A stretch of DNA of 44,748 nucleotides from Kerstersia similis (GCF_965139615.1 NZ_CBCSIQ010000032.1:1-44748), one strand, 5' to 3'. Counted from the stretch's first letter, positions 1 to 8,165 are shown. The notes: generated by a model from the sequence alone, not told the origin. Made by a program: numbers and translations.

Positions 1-220
1 GTTCTTCAACGGCTATCGTCCCCAGTTCTACTTCCGTACCACGGACGTGACGGGCACGATCGACCTGCCGGCTGACAAGGAAATGGTTCTGCCGGGCGAC
101 AACGTCTCCATCGTTGTGAAGCTGCTGGCCCCCATCGCCATGGAAGAAGGCCTGCGTTTCGCCATCCGTGAAGGCGGTCGTACCGTCGGCGCCGGCGTCG
201 TTGCCAGCATCATCAAGTAA
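1..220 (+). CDS. tuf: Elongation factor Tu, C-terminal part (5' truncated by window edge)
   Basis: Only the last 72 residues are present, read from base 2 to TAA at 218-220. They match EF-Tu domain 3: FRTTDVTG, then LPGDNVSIVVKL, and the terminal REGGRTVGAGVV...IIK. EF-Tu delivers aminoacyl-tRNA to the ribosomal A site as a GTP complex; domain 3 contacts tRNA and EF-Ts. Its position directly before rpsJ is the usual end of the str operon. Nothing abnormal is visible in the part present. Confidence 0.97.
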   Translation, partial: FFNGYRPQFYFRTTDVTGTIDLPADKEMVLPGDNVSIVVKLLAPIAMEEGLRFAIREGGRTVGAGVVASIIK

Positions 221-235
221 GCATTGCTGCTTGTT

Positions 236-257
236 GCGGGAACCCTCGGGTTCCCGC
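236..257 (+). other. Perfect hairpin between tuf and rpsJ
   Basis: GCGGGAACC (236-244) and GGTTCCCGC (249-257) pair perfectly around a CTCG loop. No U-run follows, so it is not a classical terminator. It may be an RNA-processing or partial attenuation site that lowers rpsJ expression relative to tuf. The stem is seen; the role is inferred. Confidence 0.5.
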
Positions 258-285
258 GTCCAAATTGCGTTCTTTAGGAATTCCA

Positions 286-594
286 ATGAAAAACCAGAAA
301 ATCCGCATCCGTCTGAAAGCGTTCGACTATAAACTCATCGACCAATCGGCCGCTGAAATCGTCGAAACCGCCAAGCGCACTGGTGCTGTGGTCCGTGGTC
401 CGGTTCCCCTGCCCACCCGTATCCGTCGCTATGATGTGCTGCGTTCGCCGCACGTCAACAAGACGTCGCGTGATCAGTTCGAAATCCGTACGCACCAACG
501 CCTGATGGATATCGTGGATCCCACCGACAAGACGGTTGATGCGCTGATGCGCCTGGACTTGCCGGCTGGTGTGGACGTCGATATCGCTGTCTAA
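286..594 (+). CDS. rpsJ: 30S ribosomal protein S10
   Basis: 102 residues, the usual S10 length. Family motifs include the start MKNQKIRIRLKAFDY, GPVPLPTR, and the loop region SPHVNKTSRDQFEIR. S10 binds the head of the 30S subunit and, with NusB, takes part in antitermination. The ATG at 286 is chosen over one at 265 because AGGAA lies just ahead of it and homologues begin here. The gene sits 65 bp behind tuf and is closed by its own strong terminator, so it is separated from rplC by about 3.1 kb. Confidence 0.98.
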   Translation: MKNQKIRIRLKAFDYKLIDQSAAEIVETAKRTGAVVRGPVPLPTRIRRYDVLRSPHVNKTSRDQFEIRTHQRLMDIVDPTDKTVDALMRLDLPAGVDVDIAV

Positions 595-660
595 GCGTTA
601 TCGCACTCTTGCGGGGCGCGGCGGTTCTTCGGAGCGCCTGGCTGCCCTGACGCAAGAACA

Positions 661-688
661 AAGACACTCTACGGAGTGTCTTTTTTTT
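661..688 (+). terminator. Rho-independent terminator after rpsJ
   Basis: Nine-base stem AAGACACTC (661-669) / GAGTGTCTT (674-682), tetraloop TACG, then an eight-T run (681-688). It ends the tuf-rpsJ transcript before the inserted minus-strand genes. Confidence 0.88.
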
Positions 689-712
689 CGCCCCTGGATT
701 TTGTGCAGGGGT

Positions 713-1621
713 TTAAGGAAGCTGTATCGGAATGGGGTCGAGATTGACGCCGAGCCGGGTCAGCATTTCCTTCAATCCGGCGATGGGGTAGGTCTCGGAT
801 TCGCTCGCCAGGCATAGGGTGCGGCCCTGGCCTGGCGATAGATGGGGCTGTAGTTGGGGCAGCAGGGTTTCTGCCGGATCCACGAAGGCCAGTCGGGGCG
901 CTGCGGCTTCGAAGTAGTGGCGTAGCCAGGGCAGGTGGGTGGAGGACAGTGTGCAGGTATCTACCTGGGGCAGTTCGCGCTGCAATCGGTCCATGAAGGC
1001 CTGGACGGCTTGCCGGGTGGCCTCGGGCCGGGAAAGAAAGCTGCCGTCTTCGACATACGCCACCAGTGATGAGGCATTGACCAGGGCCACCGGGCCTATG
1101 CTGTTGGCCGCCGATGTGCCTGGGGCCGCGGAGGCGGCAGCCACGGGAGCTGCGATGGCGGACGTCGCGACGGCGGATGCAGTGTTGCGGGCAGACTGAA
1201 CCTGCGTGGCGATATACGCACGGATTTCGGGGCTGCTGACCAGGGATTGCACACCCAGTACCGCTGCATGACCGGAGCGTGAGCGCGCGAGGGCGGCGGC
1301 AACAGGCGGATAGATGCCGAGCACGGGGACGGGCATGGCGGGGCGCAGGGCATCGAGCACCATGACGGAAGGTGCGTTCGAGGCCAGGACGACTGCCTGC
1401 GCACCCTGGCCGGCCAGGTATTTGATGGCGGCGCCGACGGAGGCCCGTAGTTCGGCCGGTGTGCGCATGCCATAAGGAAAGCTGGCGCGATCCGCGAAAT
1501 AGATAATGTCCTGCTCGGGAAAGTGTTGGCGCACCAGTTCAACAATGGCGTAGCTGCCAATGCCGGCATCGAAAATGCCAATGGGACGGTGCAGTGGCGT
1601 TGCGTGAGTACCGATAGGCAT
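713..1621 (-). CDS. Glutamate racemase (MurI)-family protein without catalytic cysteines
   Basis: 302 residues. The N-terminal motif IGIFDAGIG, then DIIYFADRASFPYG, and the second-domain motif STHLPWL identify the Asp/Glu racemase fold. In MurI two cysteines act as acid/base: the first in a CNTA(S) motif and the second in a CTH(F/Y)P motif. Here the first reads ASNAPS and the second LSSTHLP, so both cysteines are serine. The first-motif serine is also lost (FDAG instead of FDSG). An Ala/Ser-rich low-complexity insert of about 35 residues lies near residues 145-185. It may therefore be a non-racemase regulator or binding protein. The ATG at 1621 is preferred because GGAG stands six bases ahead; a TTG at 1636 would place that GGAG inside the gene. 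It follows the TRIC gene on the same strand with a 92 bp gap. Confidence 0.8.
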   Translation of the reverse strand: MPIGTHATPLHRPIGIFDAGIGSYAIVELVRQHFPEQDIIYFADRASFPYGMRTPAELRASVGAAIKYLAGQGAQAVVLASNAPSVMVLDALRPAMPVPVLGIYPPVAAALARSRSGHAAVLGVQSLVSSPEIRAYIATQVQSARNTASAVATSAIAAPVAAASAAPGTSAANSIGPVALVNASSLVAYVEDGSFLSRPEATRQAVQAFMDRLQRELPQVDTCTLSSTHLPWLRHYFEAAAPRLAFVDPAETLLPQLQPHLSPGQGRTLCLASESETYPIAGLKEMLTRLGVNLDPIPIQLP

Positions 1622-1713
1622 GCTGGCTCCGGTCAATGGCTGATGGAATCAGCCTGTGCCAGCCGGGCGGGAGTGGAAGGCGTACGCCGGCGTGGCGCAC
1701 GCCTGGGCGGCGG

Positions 1714-2331
1714 CTACTGATCGCCCCGGCTGTAGATGAATTTTGGCATGCTCCAGTCGAAACGCAGCGCCAGCAGGCGCAGCGTCAGGCCGGCGACCAT
1801 GGCTGTGCCCATGACCATGTTGTGGGGCAGGTCCAGCGCCAGGCCGCCGATATAGAGGCAACCGGTAAAAATGGACACGGTGGCATAGAGTTCGCTGCGG
1901 AACAACAGCGGAATATCGTTGCAGAGGATATCCCGCAGCACGCCGCCCACGCAGCCGGTGATCATGCCGGAAGCGATGATGATGATGACCGGCAGCTGCA
2001 TTTCCATGGCGATGTTGCAGCCGATCACGGTAAAGACGACGAGGCCGATGGCATCCAGGAACAGGAACAGCTTGTGCAGGCGGTGCATGAAGCGCGCCAC
2101 GGCGATGGTCAGCAGCGCGGCGCCGCCGGTAATCAGCAGATAGTGAGGGTGTTGAACCCAGGTCAGCGGGTAGTGTCCCAGTACGATATCGCGCGCAGAG
2201 CCGCCGCCCAGTGCGGTGATGCACCCCAATAGAAATACGCCGACCCAGTCCATGTTGCGGCGGCCGGCGGCCAGGGCGGCGGTAATGCCTTCGGCGACGA
2301 TGGCGATCAGGTACAGGATGTGCAGCAGCAT
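1714..2331 (-). CDS. TRIC/UPF0126 (YadS/YicG-like) membrane protein
   Basis: 205 residues, highly hydrophobic, with about seven membrane segments in two repeated halves. Each half carries the family motif: GGGSARDIVLG in the first and GGVLRDIL in the second. This inner-membrane family is related to TRIC cation channels, and some members are reported to move glycine. The substrate here is not visible from sequence. The open frame continues upstream to 2613, but hydrophobic family sequence begins at the ATG at 2331 (MLLHILYLIAIVAEG); no clear Shine-Dalgarno is seen. It is divergent from the LysR gene, 185 bp away, and probably cotranscribed with the racemase-like gene downstream. Confidence 0.85.
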   Translation of the reverse strand: MLLHILYLIAIVAEGITAALAAGRRNMDWVGVFLLGCITALGGGSARDIVLGHYPLTWVQHPHYLLITGGAALLTIAVARFMHRLHKLFLFLDAIGLVVFTVIGCNIAMEMQLPVIIIIASGMITGCVGGVLRDILCNDIPLLFRSELYATVSIFTGCLYIGGLALDLPHNMVMGTAMVAGLTLRLLALRFDWSMPKFIYSRGDQ

Positions 2332-2516
2332 GACGGGAAAGGGAAGAGGATAGGGCGCCGGTATTTTAGAGGGTGCGAGAGTTGTCTTGGCGGCCGGAAT
2401 GATTCCGCTATCATAGTCGCTGGGGGCGCGCCATGGCAGCGCGCGGTGCGGGAAGATGGGTGTGGAAGGTTGCAGCCGGCCTCGGCGTATGTCCGGGCTG
2501 GCCTGGAGCGTACGGG

Positions 2517-3425
2517 ATGCGGCGTGATCTGAACGACCTTTATTACTATGTGCAGGTGGTCGAGCATGGCGGGTTCGCGCCTGCAGGCCGGGTGCTGGGT
2601 GTGCCCAAATCAAAGTTGAGCCGGCATGTGGCCATGCTGGAAGAGCGCCTGGGCGTACGCTTGATCCAGCGCTCCACGCGCCGCTTTTCCGTGACGGATG
2701 TCGGGCAGGTGTATTACACGCATTGCAAGGCCATGCTGGTCGAGGCCGATGCTGCCGACGAGGCCGTCGCCCTGGCGCATTCCGAACCCCGCGGGATGGT
2801 ACGCATGACCTGTCCCGTTGCGCTGCTGGATGCCAGTGTGGGAGAGATGGTCGCGAATTTCATGGCGCGCCATGCGCTGGTGGATATTCACCTGGAAGAG
2901 ACCAATCGCCGTGTCGATGTCGTGGGCGAAGGCGTGGACATTGCCATCCGGGTGCGGCCGCCGCCCCTGGAGGACAGTGAACTGGTGATGCGTGTGCTGG
3001 GGCGCCGGCGGCAATGCCTGGTCGCCAGCCCGGCCCTGCTGGCGCGGGAGGGCAAGCCGCGGGAGCTGGAAGATTTGCGTCGCCTGCCCAGCATGGGGCA
3101 TGGCTTGCAGCGCGGGGATTTCACCTGGCATCTGCTGGGGCCGGACAAAAGCGAAGTCGTACTGCGTCACCAGCCGCGCCTGGTGACGCGCGGCCTGAAC
3201 GTGCTGCGCGATGCGGCCGTGCGGGGCGTTGGCGTGGTGCAGCTGCCTTATATGACGATCAGCCAGGAGCTGGCCCGGGGGGAACTGGTAATGCTCCTGC
3301 CGGGTTGGGAGCCGCCGTGCGGCATCATCCATGCCGTGTTCGCCTCGCGCCGCGGGCAGTTGCCGGCGGTTCGCGCTTTGCTGGACTTCCTGGCCGAGAG
3401 TTTTGCGGCACAGGGCGAAGAGTAG
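2517..3425 (+). CDS. LysR-family transcriptional regulator
   Basis: 302 residues, standard LysR length. A winged helix-turn-helix occupies about residues 1-60 (DLNDLYYYVQVVEHGGF, then LGVPKSKLSRHVAMLEERLGV), followed by a periplasmic-binding-like effector domain. Start ATG 2517 is taken because GGAG lies eight bases ahead and the helix-turn-helix begins there; the frame upstream to 2433 is Arg/Gly-rich filler. LysR proteins usually control a divergent neighbour, here the TRIC/racemase-like pair. The effector is unknown. Confidence 0.92.
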   Translation: MRRDLNDLYYYVQVVEHGGFAPAGRVLGVPKSKLSRHVAMLEERLGVRLIQRSTRRFSVTDVGQVYYTHCKAMLVEADAADEAVALAHSEPRGMVRMTCPVALLDASVGEMVANFMARHALVDIHLEETNRRVDVVGEGVDIAIRVRPPPLEDSELVMRVLGRRRQCLVASPALLAREGKPRELEDLRRLPSMGHGLQRGDFTWHLLGPDKSEVVLRHQPRLVTRGLNVLRDAAVRGVGVVQLPYMTISQELARGELVMLLPGWEPPCGIIHAVFASRRGQLPAVRALLDFLAESFAAQGEE

Positions 3426-3479
3426 GCGCAGGGGCTGGGCGCACTGCACTTGACAAAAGTGTTGTGAGCACGCCATGGA

Positions 3480-3509
3480 TTGCGCATTTTCTGCGCATCA
3501 TGCTAGAAT
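3480..3509 (+). promoter_or_regulatory. Predicted sigma-70 promoter for the split S10 operon
   Basis: TTGCGC (3480-3485), an 18-base spacer and TAGAAT (3504-3509), preceded by the extended -10 element TGC (3501-3503). Transcription would start near 3516 and give a leader of about 175 bases before rplC. Because rpsJ ends in a terminator and the intervening genes are partly antisense, rplC onward needs its own promoter, and this is the best candidate. A competing TTGACA at 3450 has no good -10 partner. Confidence 0.6.
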
Positions 3510-3515
3510 CGGAGA

Positions 3516-3689
3516 CTTGCCCTAACTGGGGCATTATTCATGTGCGTGCAAACAGTCCGCATGCCGCGTTTTTTTTCGCGTCAGGCGGGGTGCCATGGAA
3601 GCCGAGGTTTCCTGGTGCAGCTGTTGTGTGCATTAACGCAGCCCCGACCAATCGTAGTCGGGATTAGGGTTACAACCCCGGAGAAAACA
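3516..3689 (+). promoter_or_regulatory. Untranslated leader of rplC
   Basis: The leader contains hairpin CCCGAC (3643-3648) / GTCGGG (3657-3662). A short GGGT/ACCC stem lies immediately before the rplC Shine-Dalgarno GGAG (3680-3683). In E. coli the S10 leader, ahead of rpsJ, binds L4 for autogenous control. Whether this leader does the same ahead of rplC is only a possibility. Confidence 0.35.
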
Positions 3690-4379
3690 ATGTCGAATCC
3701 GACACCCACGCCTGCCGCGTTCCGGCTTGGGCTGGTGGGGCGCAAAGTCGGCATGACCCGCATTTTCACGGATGATGGCGTGTCCATCCCCGTGACCGTG
3801 CTGGACGTGTCGAACAACCGCGTCGCCCAGGTCAAGTCCGTCGAAACCGACGGCTATGCAGCTGTGCAACTGGCCTATGGCGAACGCCGCGCTTCCCGCG
3901 TGACCAAGCCTGAAACCGGCCACTTTGCCAAGGCAGGCATCGAAGCCGGCAGCTCCCTCAAGGAGTTCCGTCTTGACCCCGCCCGCGCCGCCGAGTTCGC
4001 TCCTGGCGCCGTCGTTGCCGTTGAAAGCGTGTTTGAAGCCGGCCAGAAGGTCGATGTCACCGGCACGAGCATCGGTAAGGGCTTTGCAGGTACCATCAAG
4101 CGCCACAACTTCGGCTCTCAGCGTGCTTCGCACGGTAACTCCCGCTCGCACCGCGTGCCCGGCTCCATCGGCCAGGCGCAGGATCCGGGCCGGATTTTCC
4201 CGGGCAAGAAGATGTCTGGCCACATGGGCGACGTGACCCGCACCGTTCAGAACCTGGACATCGTGCGCGTTGACGCCGAACGCGGTCTGTTGCTCGTCAA
4301 GGGCGCCGTTCCCGGTCACGCTGGCGCTAACATCATTGTGCGTCCTGCCGTCAAGACGCCGCTGAAGAAGGGTGCCTAA
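3690..4379 (+). CDS. rplC: 50S ribosomal protein L3
   Basis: 229 residues. Signatures are GLVGRKVGMTRIF near the N-terminus and the central NFGSQRASHGNSRSHR...GSIGQ loop that reaches towards the peptidyl-transferase centre. L3 is an early 50S assembly protein. ATG 3690 is set by GGAG six bases ahead; the frame runs on upstream to 3540 without family sequence. It is the first gene of the transcript from the 3480-3509 promoter, with rplD three bases after its stop. Confidence 0.98.
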   Translation: MSNPTPTPAAFRLGLVGRKVGMTRIFTDDGVSIPVTVLDVSNNRVAQVKSVETDGYAAVQLAYGERRASRVTKPETGHFAKAGIEAGSSLKEFRLDPARAAEFAPGAVVAVESVFEAGQKVDVTGTSIGKGFAGTIKRHNFGSQRASHGNSRSHRVPGSIGQAQDPGRIFPGKKMSGHMGDVTRTVQNLDIVRVDAERGLLLVKGAVPGHAGANIIVRPAVKTPLKKGA

Positions 4380-4382
4380 GCC

Positions 4383-5003
4383 ATGGAAATCAAGCTCCTG
4401 AACGAACAAGGCCAGTCCGAATCGACCGTCAGCGTCCCGGACGCGGTGTTTGGTCGTGACTTCAACGAAGCCCTGGTGCACCAGATCGTCGTTGCCTTCC
4501 AGGCCAATGCCCGCAGCGGCAACCGTGCCCAGAAGGGTCGTGACGAAGTCAAGCACTCCACCAAGAAGCCGTGGCGCCAGAAAGGTACGGGCCGTGCCCG
4601 CGCCGGTATGACGTCCTCGCCGCTGTGGCGTGGGGGTGGTCGCGCATTCCCGAACTCGCCCGACGAAAACTTCAGCCAGAAGATCAACAAGAAGATGTAT
4701 CGCGCAGGTATGCGTTCGATCCTCTCTCAGCTGGCTCGCGAAGGCCGTGTGGCCGTCGTGGAAGACTTCGCGCTGGAAACGCCCAAGACCAAGCAGGCCG
4801 TTGAACGCCTGAAGACGCTGGGCCTCGAGTCGGTGCTGATCGTCACGGATTCCGTTGATGAGAACACCTATCTGGCAACGCGCAACCTGCCGCACGTTGC
4901 TGTGATCGAGCCGCGCTACATCGACCCGCTGTCGCTGATTCACTACAAGAATCTGCTGATCACCAAGGCTGCGGTCGCGCAATTCGAGGAGATGCTGGGA
5001 TGA
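4383..5003 (+). CDS. rplD: 50S ribosomal protein L4
   Basis: 206 residues. Motifs are KKPWRQKGTGRARAG (the tunnel-lining loop near residue 60) and SPLWRGGGRAFP. L4 lines the exit tunnel, and in E. coli it is the S10-operon repressor. Its ATGA end overlaps the start of rplW by four bases, giving translational coupling. Confidence 0.98.
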   Translation: MEIKLLNEQGQSESTVSVPDAVFGRDFNEALVHQIVVAFQANARSGNRAQKGRDEVKHSTKKPWRQKGTGRARAGMTSSPLWRGGGRAFPNSPDENFSQKINKKMYRAGMRSILSQLAREGRVAVVEDFALETPKTKQAVERLKTLGLESVLIVTDSVDENTYLATRNLPHVAVIEPRYIDPLSLIHYKNLLITKAAVAQFEEMLG

Positions 5004-5296
5004 GCACGGAACGTTTGCTGCAAGTCATTCTGGCGCCCATCGTGACCGAAAAGGCCACGTTCATCGCCGAAAAGAACGAACAAATCGCCTTCCGTGTGGT
5101 TGCTGACGCGACCAAGCCGGAAATCAAGGCTGCCGTCGAACTGCTCTTCAAGGTGCAGGTCGAGTCCGTGCAGGTCCTCAATCGCAAGGGCAAAGTCAAA
5201 CGCTTCGGTCGTTTCAATGGCCGTCGCCGCAATGAGCGCAAGGCCTATGTCTCGCTCAAGCCGGGTCAGCAGATCGACTTTGCGGAGGTGAACTAA
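5000..5296 (+). CDS. rplW: 50S ribosomal protein L23
   Basis: 98 residues. The family pattern begins with LLQVILAPIVTEKAT, followed by KAAVELLFKVQVESV and the basic loop NRKGKVKRFGR. L23 sits at the tunnel exit and docks trigger factor and SRP. It overlaps rplD by four bases. Its last codons carry GGAGGTG, the ribosome-binding site of rplB. Confidence 0.97.
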   Translation: MSTERLLQVILAPIVTEKATFIAEKNEQIAFRVVADATKPEIKAAVELLFKVQVESVQVLNRKGKVKRFGRFNGRRRNERKAYVSLKPGQQIDFAEVN

Positions 5297-6124
5297 ATGG
5301 CCCTCGTTAAAGTCAAGCCGACTTCCGCCGGCCGTCGTGGCCTGATCAAGGTCGTCAACGACAAGCTGCACAAGGGTGCGCCCTACGCACCGCTGCTCGA
5401 AAAGAAGAGCCGTGGTTCGGGCCGCAACAACAATGGTCACATCACGGTGCGTCACCGTGGCGGTGGTCACAAGCAGCACTATCGTGTTATCGACTTCCGT
5501 CGTAACAAAGATGGTATCCCGGCACGCGTCGAGCGTCTGGAATATGACCCCAACCGTACCGCGCACATCGCTCTGCTGGTGTACGCAGACGGCGAGCGCC
5601 GCTACATCATCGCTCCCCGTGGCCTGGAAGTTGGCGCAACGGTGTTCTCCGGTGTGGATGCGCCGATCCGCGTAGGCAATACGCTGCCGATCCGCAACAT
5701 TCCGGTGGGTTCGACCATTCACGGTATCGAGCTGCTGCCGGGCAAGGGTGCCCAGATGGCACGTTCGGCTGGTGCTTCCGCTGTGCTGCTGGCTCGCGAA
5801 GGCGTTTACGCCCAAGTGCGTCTGCGCTCCGGCGAAGTGCGCCGCGTGCACATCGAGTGCCGCGCCACCATCGGTGAAGTCGGTAACGAAGAACACAGCC
5901 TGCGCCAGATCGGCAAGGCCGGTGCCGTGCGTTGGCGCGGTATCCGTCCGACGGTCCGCGGTGTTGCCATGAACCCGATCGACCACCCGCACGGTGGTGG
6001 TGAAGGTCGTACTGGCGAAGCACGCGAGCCTGTCAGCCCCTGGGGTACTCCGGCGAAGGGTTTCAAGACCCGTCGCAACAAGCGGACGAACAACATGATC
6101 GTCCAACGGCGCAAGCGCAAGTAA
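5297..6124 (+). CDS. rplB: 50S ribosomal protein L2
   Basis: 275 residues. Hallmarks are GRNNNGHITVRHRGGGHK, GSTIHGIELLPGKG and the peptidyl-transferase-proximal MNPIDHPHGGGEGR. L2 is needed for subunit joining and peptidyl transfer. The ATG follows the rplW TAA with no gap, using the GGAGGTG at 5284-5290. Confidence 0.98.
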   Translation: MALVKVKPTSAGRRGLIKVVNDKLHKGAPYAPLLEKKSRGSGRNNNGHITVRHRGGGHKQHYRVIDFRRNKDGIPARVERLEYDPNRTAHIALLVYADGERRYIIAPRGLEVGATVFSGVDAPIRVGNTLPIRNIPVGSTIHGIELLPGKGAQMARSAGASAVLLAREGVYAQVRLRSGEVRRVHIECRATIGEVGNEEHSLRQIGKAGAVRWRGIRPTVRGVAMNPIDHPHGGGEGRTGEAREPVSPWGTPAKGFKTRRNKRTNNMIVQRRKRK

Positions 6125-6136
6125 GAGGCGAACATC

Positions 6137-6412
6137 ATGTCCCGTTCCGTCAAGAAAGGCCCGTTTGTCGATTCGCACCTGGTTTCCAAGGTCGAAAAGG
6201 CAATCGCGGGCAACGACAAGAGGCCGATCAAAACCTGGTCGCGCCGTTCCACCGTCCTGCCGGAGTTCATCGGCTTGACGATTGCTGTGCACAACGGTCG
6301 TCAGCACGTTCCCGTTTATATCAACGAGAACATGGTTGGCCACAAGTTGGGCGAGTTCGCACTGACCCGTACGTTCAAGGGCCACGCTGCGGACAAGAAG
6401 GCCAAGAGGTAA
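6137..6412 (+). CDS. rpsS: 30S ribosomal protein S19
   Basis: 91 residues. It begins MSRSVKKGPFVD and carries STVLPEFIGLTIAVHNG and GHKLGEFALTRTFKGH, all typical of S19. The protein forms a complex with S13 in the 30S head near the A site. The gap to rplB is 12 bp and to rplV 3 bp. Confidence 0.98.
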   Translation: MSRSVKKGPFVDSHLVSKVEKAIAGNDKRPIKTWSRRSTVLPEFIGLTIAVHNGRQHVPVYINENMVGHKLGEFALTRTFKGHAADKKAKR

Positions 6413-6415
6413 GCG

Positions 6416-6745
6416 ATGGAAACTACCGCCAATGTCCGTGGGGTTCGTATCTCCGCTCAGAAAGTCCGTCTGGTCGCTGACCAGATCCGTGGCAAGTCTG
6501 TGGCGCAGGCACTGACCATCCTCACGTTCTCGCCCAAGAAGGCCGCCGTCATCCTGAAGAAGGCTGTCGATTCGGCTATCGCCAACGCTGAACACAACGA
6601 CGGCGCTGATATCGACGAACTGAAGGTCACCACGATCTACGTCGATAAGGCCCAGTCGCTGAAGCGTTTTTCCGCACGCGCTAAAGGCCGCGGTAACCGT
6701 ATCGAGAAGCAGACCTGCCACATTGTGGTTAAGGTCGGCGCCTAA
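6416..6745 (+). CDS. rplV: 50S ribosomal protein L22
   Basis: 109 residues. Features are VRISAQKVRLVADQIRGK at the N-terminus and the tunnel hairpin around SLKRFSARAKGRGNRI. Changes in this hairpin are known to cause macrolide resistance in other bacteria; the hairpin here looks wild type. rpsC follows after 9 bp. Confidence 0.98.
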   Translation: METTANVRGVRISAQKVRLVADQIRGKSVAQALTILTFSPKKAAVILKKAVDSAIANAEHNDGADIDELKVTTIYVDKAQSLKRFSARAKGRGNRIEKQTCHIVVKVGA

Positions 6746-6754
6746 GGAGTCAAG

Positions 6755-7543
6755 ATGGGTCAGAAAATTCACCCTACTGGGTTCCGCCTGGCAGTCTCGC
6801 GTGACTGGACTTCCCGCTGGTTCGCTGGCGATTCGTCGTATCGCACGATGCTGGCTGAAGATATCCGCGTCCGCGAGTATCTGAAGAAGAAGCTCAAGAG
6901 CGCATCCGTTGGCCGCGTGGTCATCGAGCGTCCTGCCAAGAATGCCCGTATCACTGTTTACTCGGCTCGTCCGGGCGTGGTGATCGGCAAGCGCGGCGAG
7001 GACATCGAAAGCCTGAAGAGCGATCTGCAGCGTCTGATGGGCGTGCCCGTGCACGTCAACATCGAAGAAATCCGCAAGCCGGAAACCGACGCTCAGCTGA
7101 TCGCCGATTCGATCGCCCAGCAGCTCGAAAAGCGCATCATGTTCCGTCGCGCCATGAAGCGTGCGATGCAAAATGCCATGCGCCTGGGTGCGCAAGGCAT
7201 CAAGATCATGAGCTCGGGCCGTCTGAACGGTATCGAAATCGCCCGTACCGAATGGTATCGCGAAGGCCGTGTGCCCCTGCACACGCTGCGCGCCAACATC
7301 GACTACGGCACGTCCGAAGCCCAAACCACCTACGGTATCATCGGTATCAAGGTCTGGGTTTACAAGGGCGATCGTCTGCCTAACGGCGAACTGCCGCCCG
7401 AAGTGGCTGTTGCGCCGCGTGATGAAGAGCGCCGCCCGCGTCGTCCCCGTGGCGACCGTCCGGACAACCGTCGCCCCGGTGGCGCCGGTCGTGGCCGTGG
7501 TCCGCGCAAGTCTGATGCTGCCTCGGCGGCTGAAGGAGAATAA
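6755..7543 (+). CDS. rpsC: 30S ribosomal protein S3
   Basis: 262 residues. The N-terminus is MGQKIHPTGFRLAV and a KH domain carries VVIGKRGEDIE. The C-terminal domain includes MKRAMQNAMRLGAQGIKI. The last 35 or so residues are an Arg/Pro/Gly-rich disordered tail (RRPRRPRGDRP...), longer than in E. coli (233 residues) and common in Burkholderiales. S3 lies at the mRNA entry channel with helicase function. rplP starts 2 bp after. Confidence 0.98.
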   Translation: MGQKIHPTGFRLAVSRDWTSRWFAGDSSYRTMLAEDIRVREYLKKKLKSASVGRVVIERPAKNARITVYSARPGVVIGKRGEDIESLKSDLQRLMGVPVHVNIEEIRKPETDAQLIADSIAQQLEKRIMFRRAMKRAMQNAMRLGAQGIKIMSSGRLNGIEIARTEWYREGRVPLHTLRANIDYGTSEAQTTYGIIGIKVWVYKGDRLPNGELPPEVAVAPRDEERRPRRPRGDRPDNRRPGGAGRGRGPRKSDAASAAEGE

Positions 7544-7545
7544 GC

Positions 7546-7962
7546 ATGCTGCAACCGGCACGCAGGAAATACCGCAAAGAGCAGAAGGGCCGTAACACCG
7601 GCCTGGCGACGCGCGGCACCGCCGTCTCGTTCGGCGAATTCGGTCTGAAGGCCACGGGCCGCGGTCGTCTGACCGCTCGTCAGATCGAAGCTGCACGTCG
7701 TGCTATCAACCGTCACATCAAGCGTGGTGGCCGGATCTGGATCCGTATTTTCCCGGACAAACCGATCTCGCAAAAACCTGCTGAAGTGCGTATGGGTAAT
7801 GGTAAGGGTAACCCGGAGTACTGGGTTGCTGAAATTCAGCCCGGCAAGGTGCTGTACGAGATGGAAGGGGTCAGCGAAGAGCTGGCGCGCGAGGCGTTCC
7901 GCCTGGCTGCTGCCAAGCTGCCGATCTCGACCGTGTTCGTGTCGCGTCATATCGGTGCTTGA
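7546..7962 (+). CDS. rplP: 50S ribosomal protein L16
   Basis: 138 residues. Opens MLQPARRKYRKEQKGRN and has GRLTARQIEAARRAI and IRIFPDKPISQKPAEVRMG. L16 positions tRNA in the A site and is incorporated late into the 50S. It carries the canonical arginine of RMGNGKG, which is hydroxylated by YcfD in some bacteria. Confidence 0.98.
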   Translation: MLQPARRKYRKEQKGRNTGLATRGTAVSFGEFGLKATGRGRLTARQIEAARRAINRHIKRGGRIWIRIFPDKPISQKPAEVRMGNGKGNPEYWVAEIQPGKVLYEMEGVSEELAREAFRLAAAKLPISTVFVSRHIGA

Positions 7963-7972
7963 GGAGATCGAC

Positions 7973-8164
7973 ATGAAAGCTAGCGAACTTCGAGCCAAAG
8001 ACGCTGCCGAGCTCGGCAAGGAACTCGAAAGCCTGCTGAAGGCACAATTCAATCTGCGTCTGCAGAAGGCCACTCAGCAGCTTGCCAATCACAGCCAGAT
8101 CCGCAAGGTTCGTCGCGACATCGCTCGCGTGCGTACTCTGCTGACGGAAAAGGCGGGAAACTGA
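7973..8164 (+). CDS. rpmC: 50S ribosomal protein L29
   Basis: 63 residues from ATG 7973, with GAGGAG at 7960-7966 ahead. It begins MKASELRAKDAAELGKELE and ends with IARVRTLLTEKAGN, the typical two-helix hairpin. L29 binds near L23 at the tunnel exit. The same frame is open upstream through rplP, but that stretch is not coding. rpsQ starts two bases after the stop. Confidence 0.95.
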   Translation: MKASELRAKDAAELGKELESLLKAQFNLRLQKATQQLANHSQIRKVRRDIARVRTLLTEKAGN

Positions 8165-8165
8165 T

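Noticed and set aside
3450..3478. TTGACA at 3450-3455 as the rplC promoter
   Set aside because: No acceptable -10 lies 16-18 bases downstream; the TAGAAT at 3504-3509 with an extended -10 is better.
4943..7696. 917-codon minus-strand ORF opposite rplD-rpsC
   Set aside because: It is antisense to recognised ribosomal genes in the strongly codon-biased cluster; the composition (Thr/Asp/Val/Arg-rich, no domain) is that of a mirror frame.
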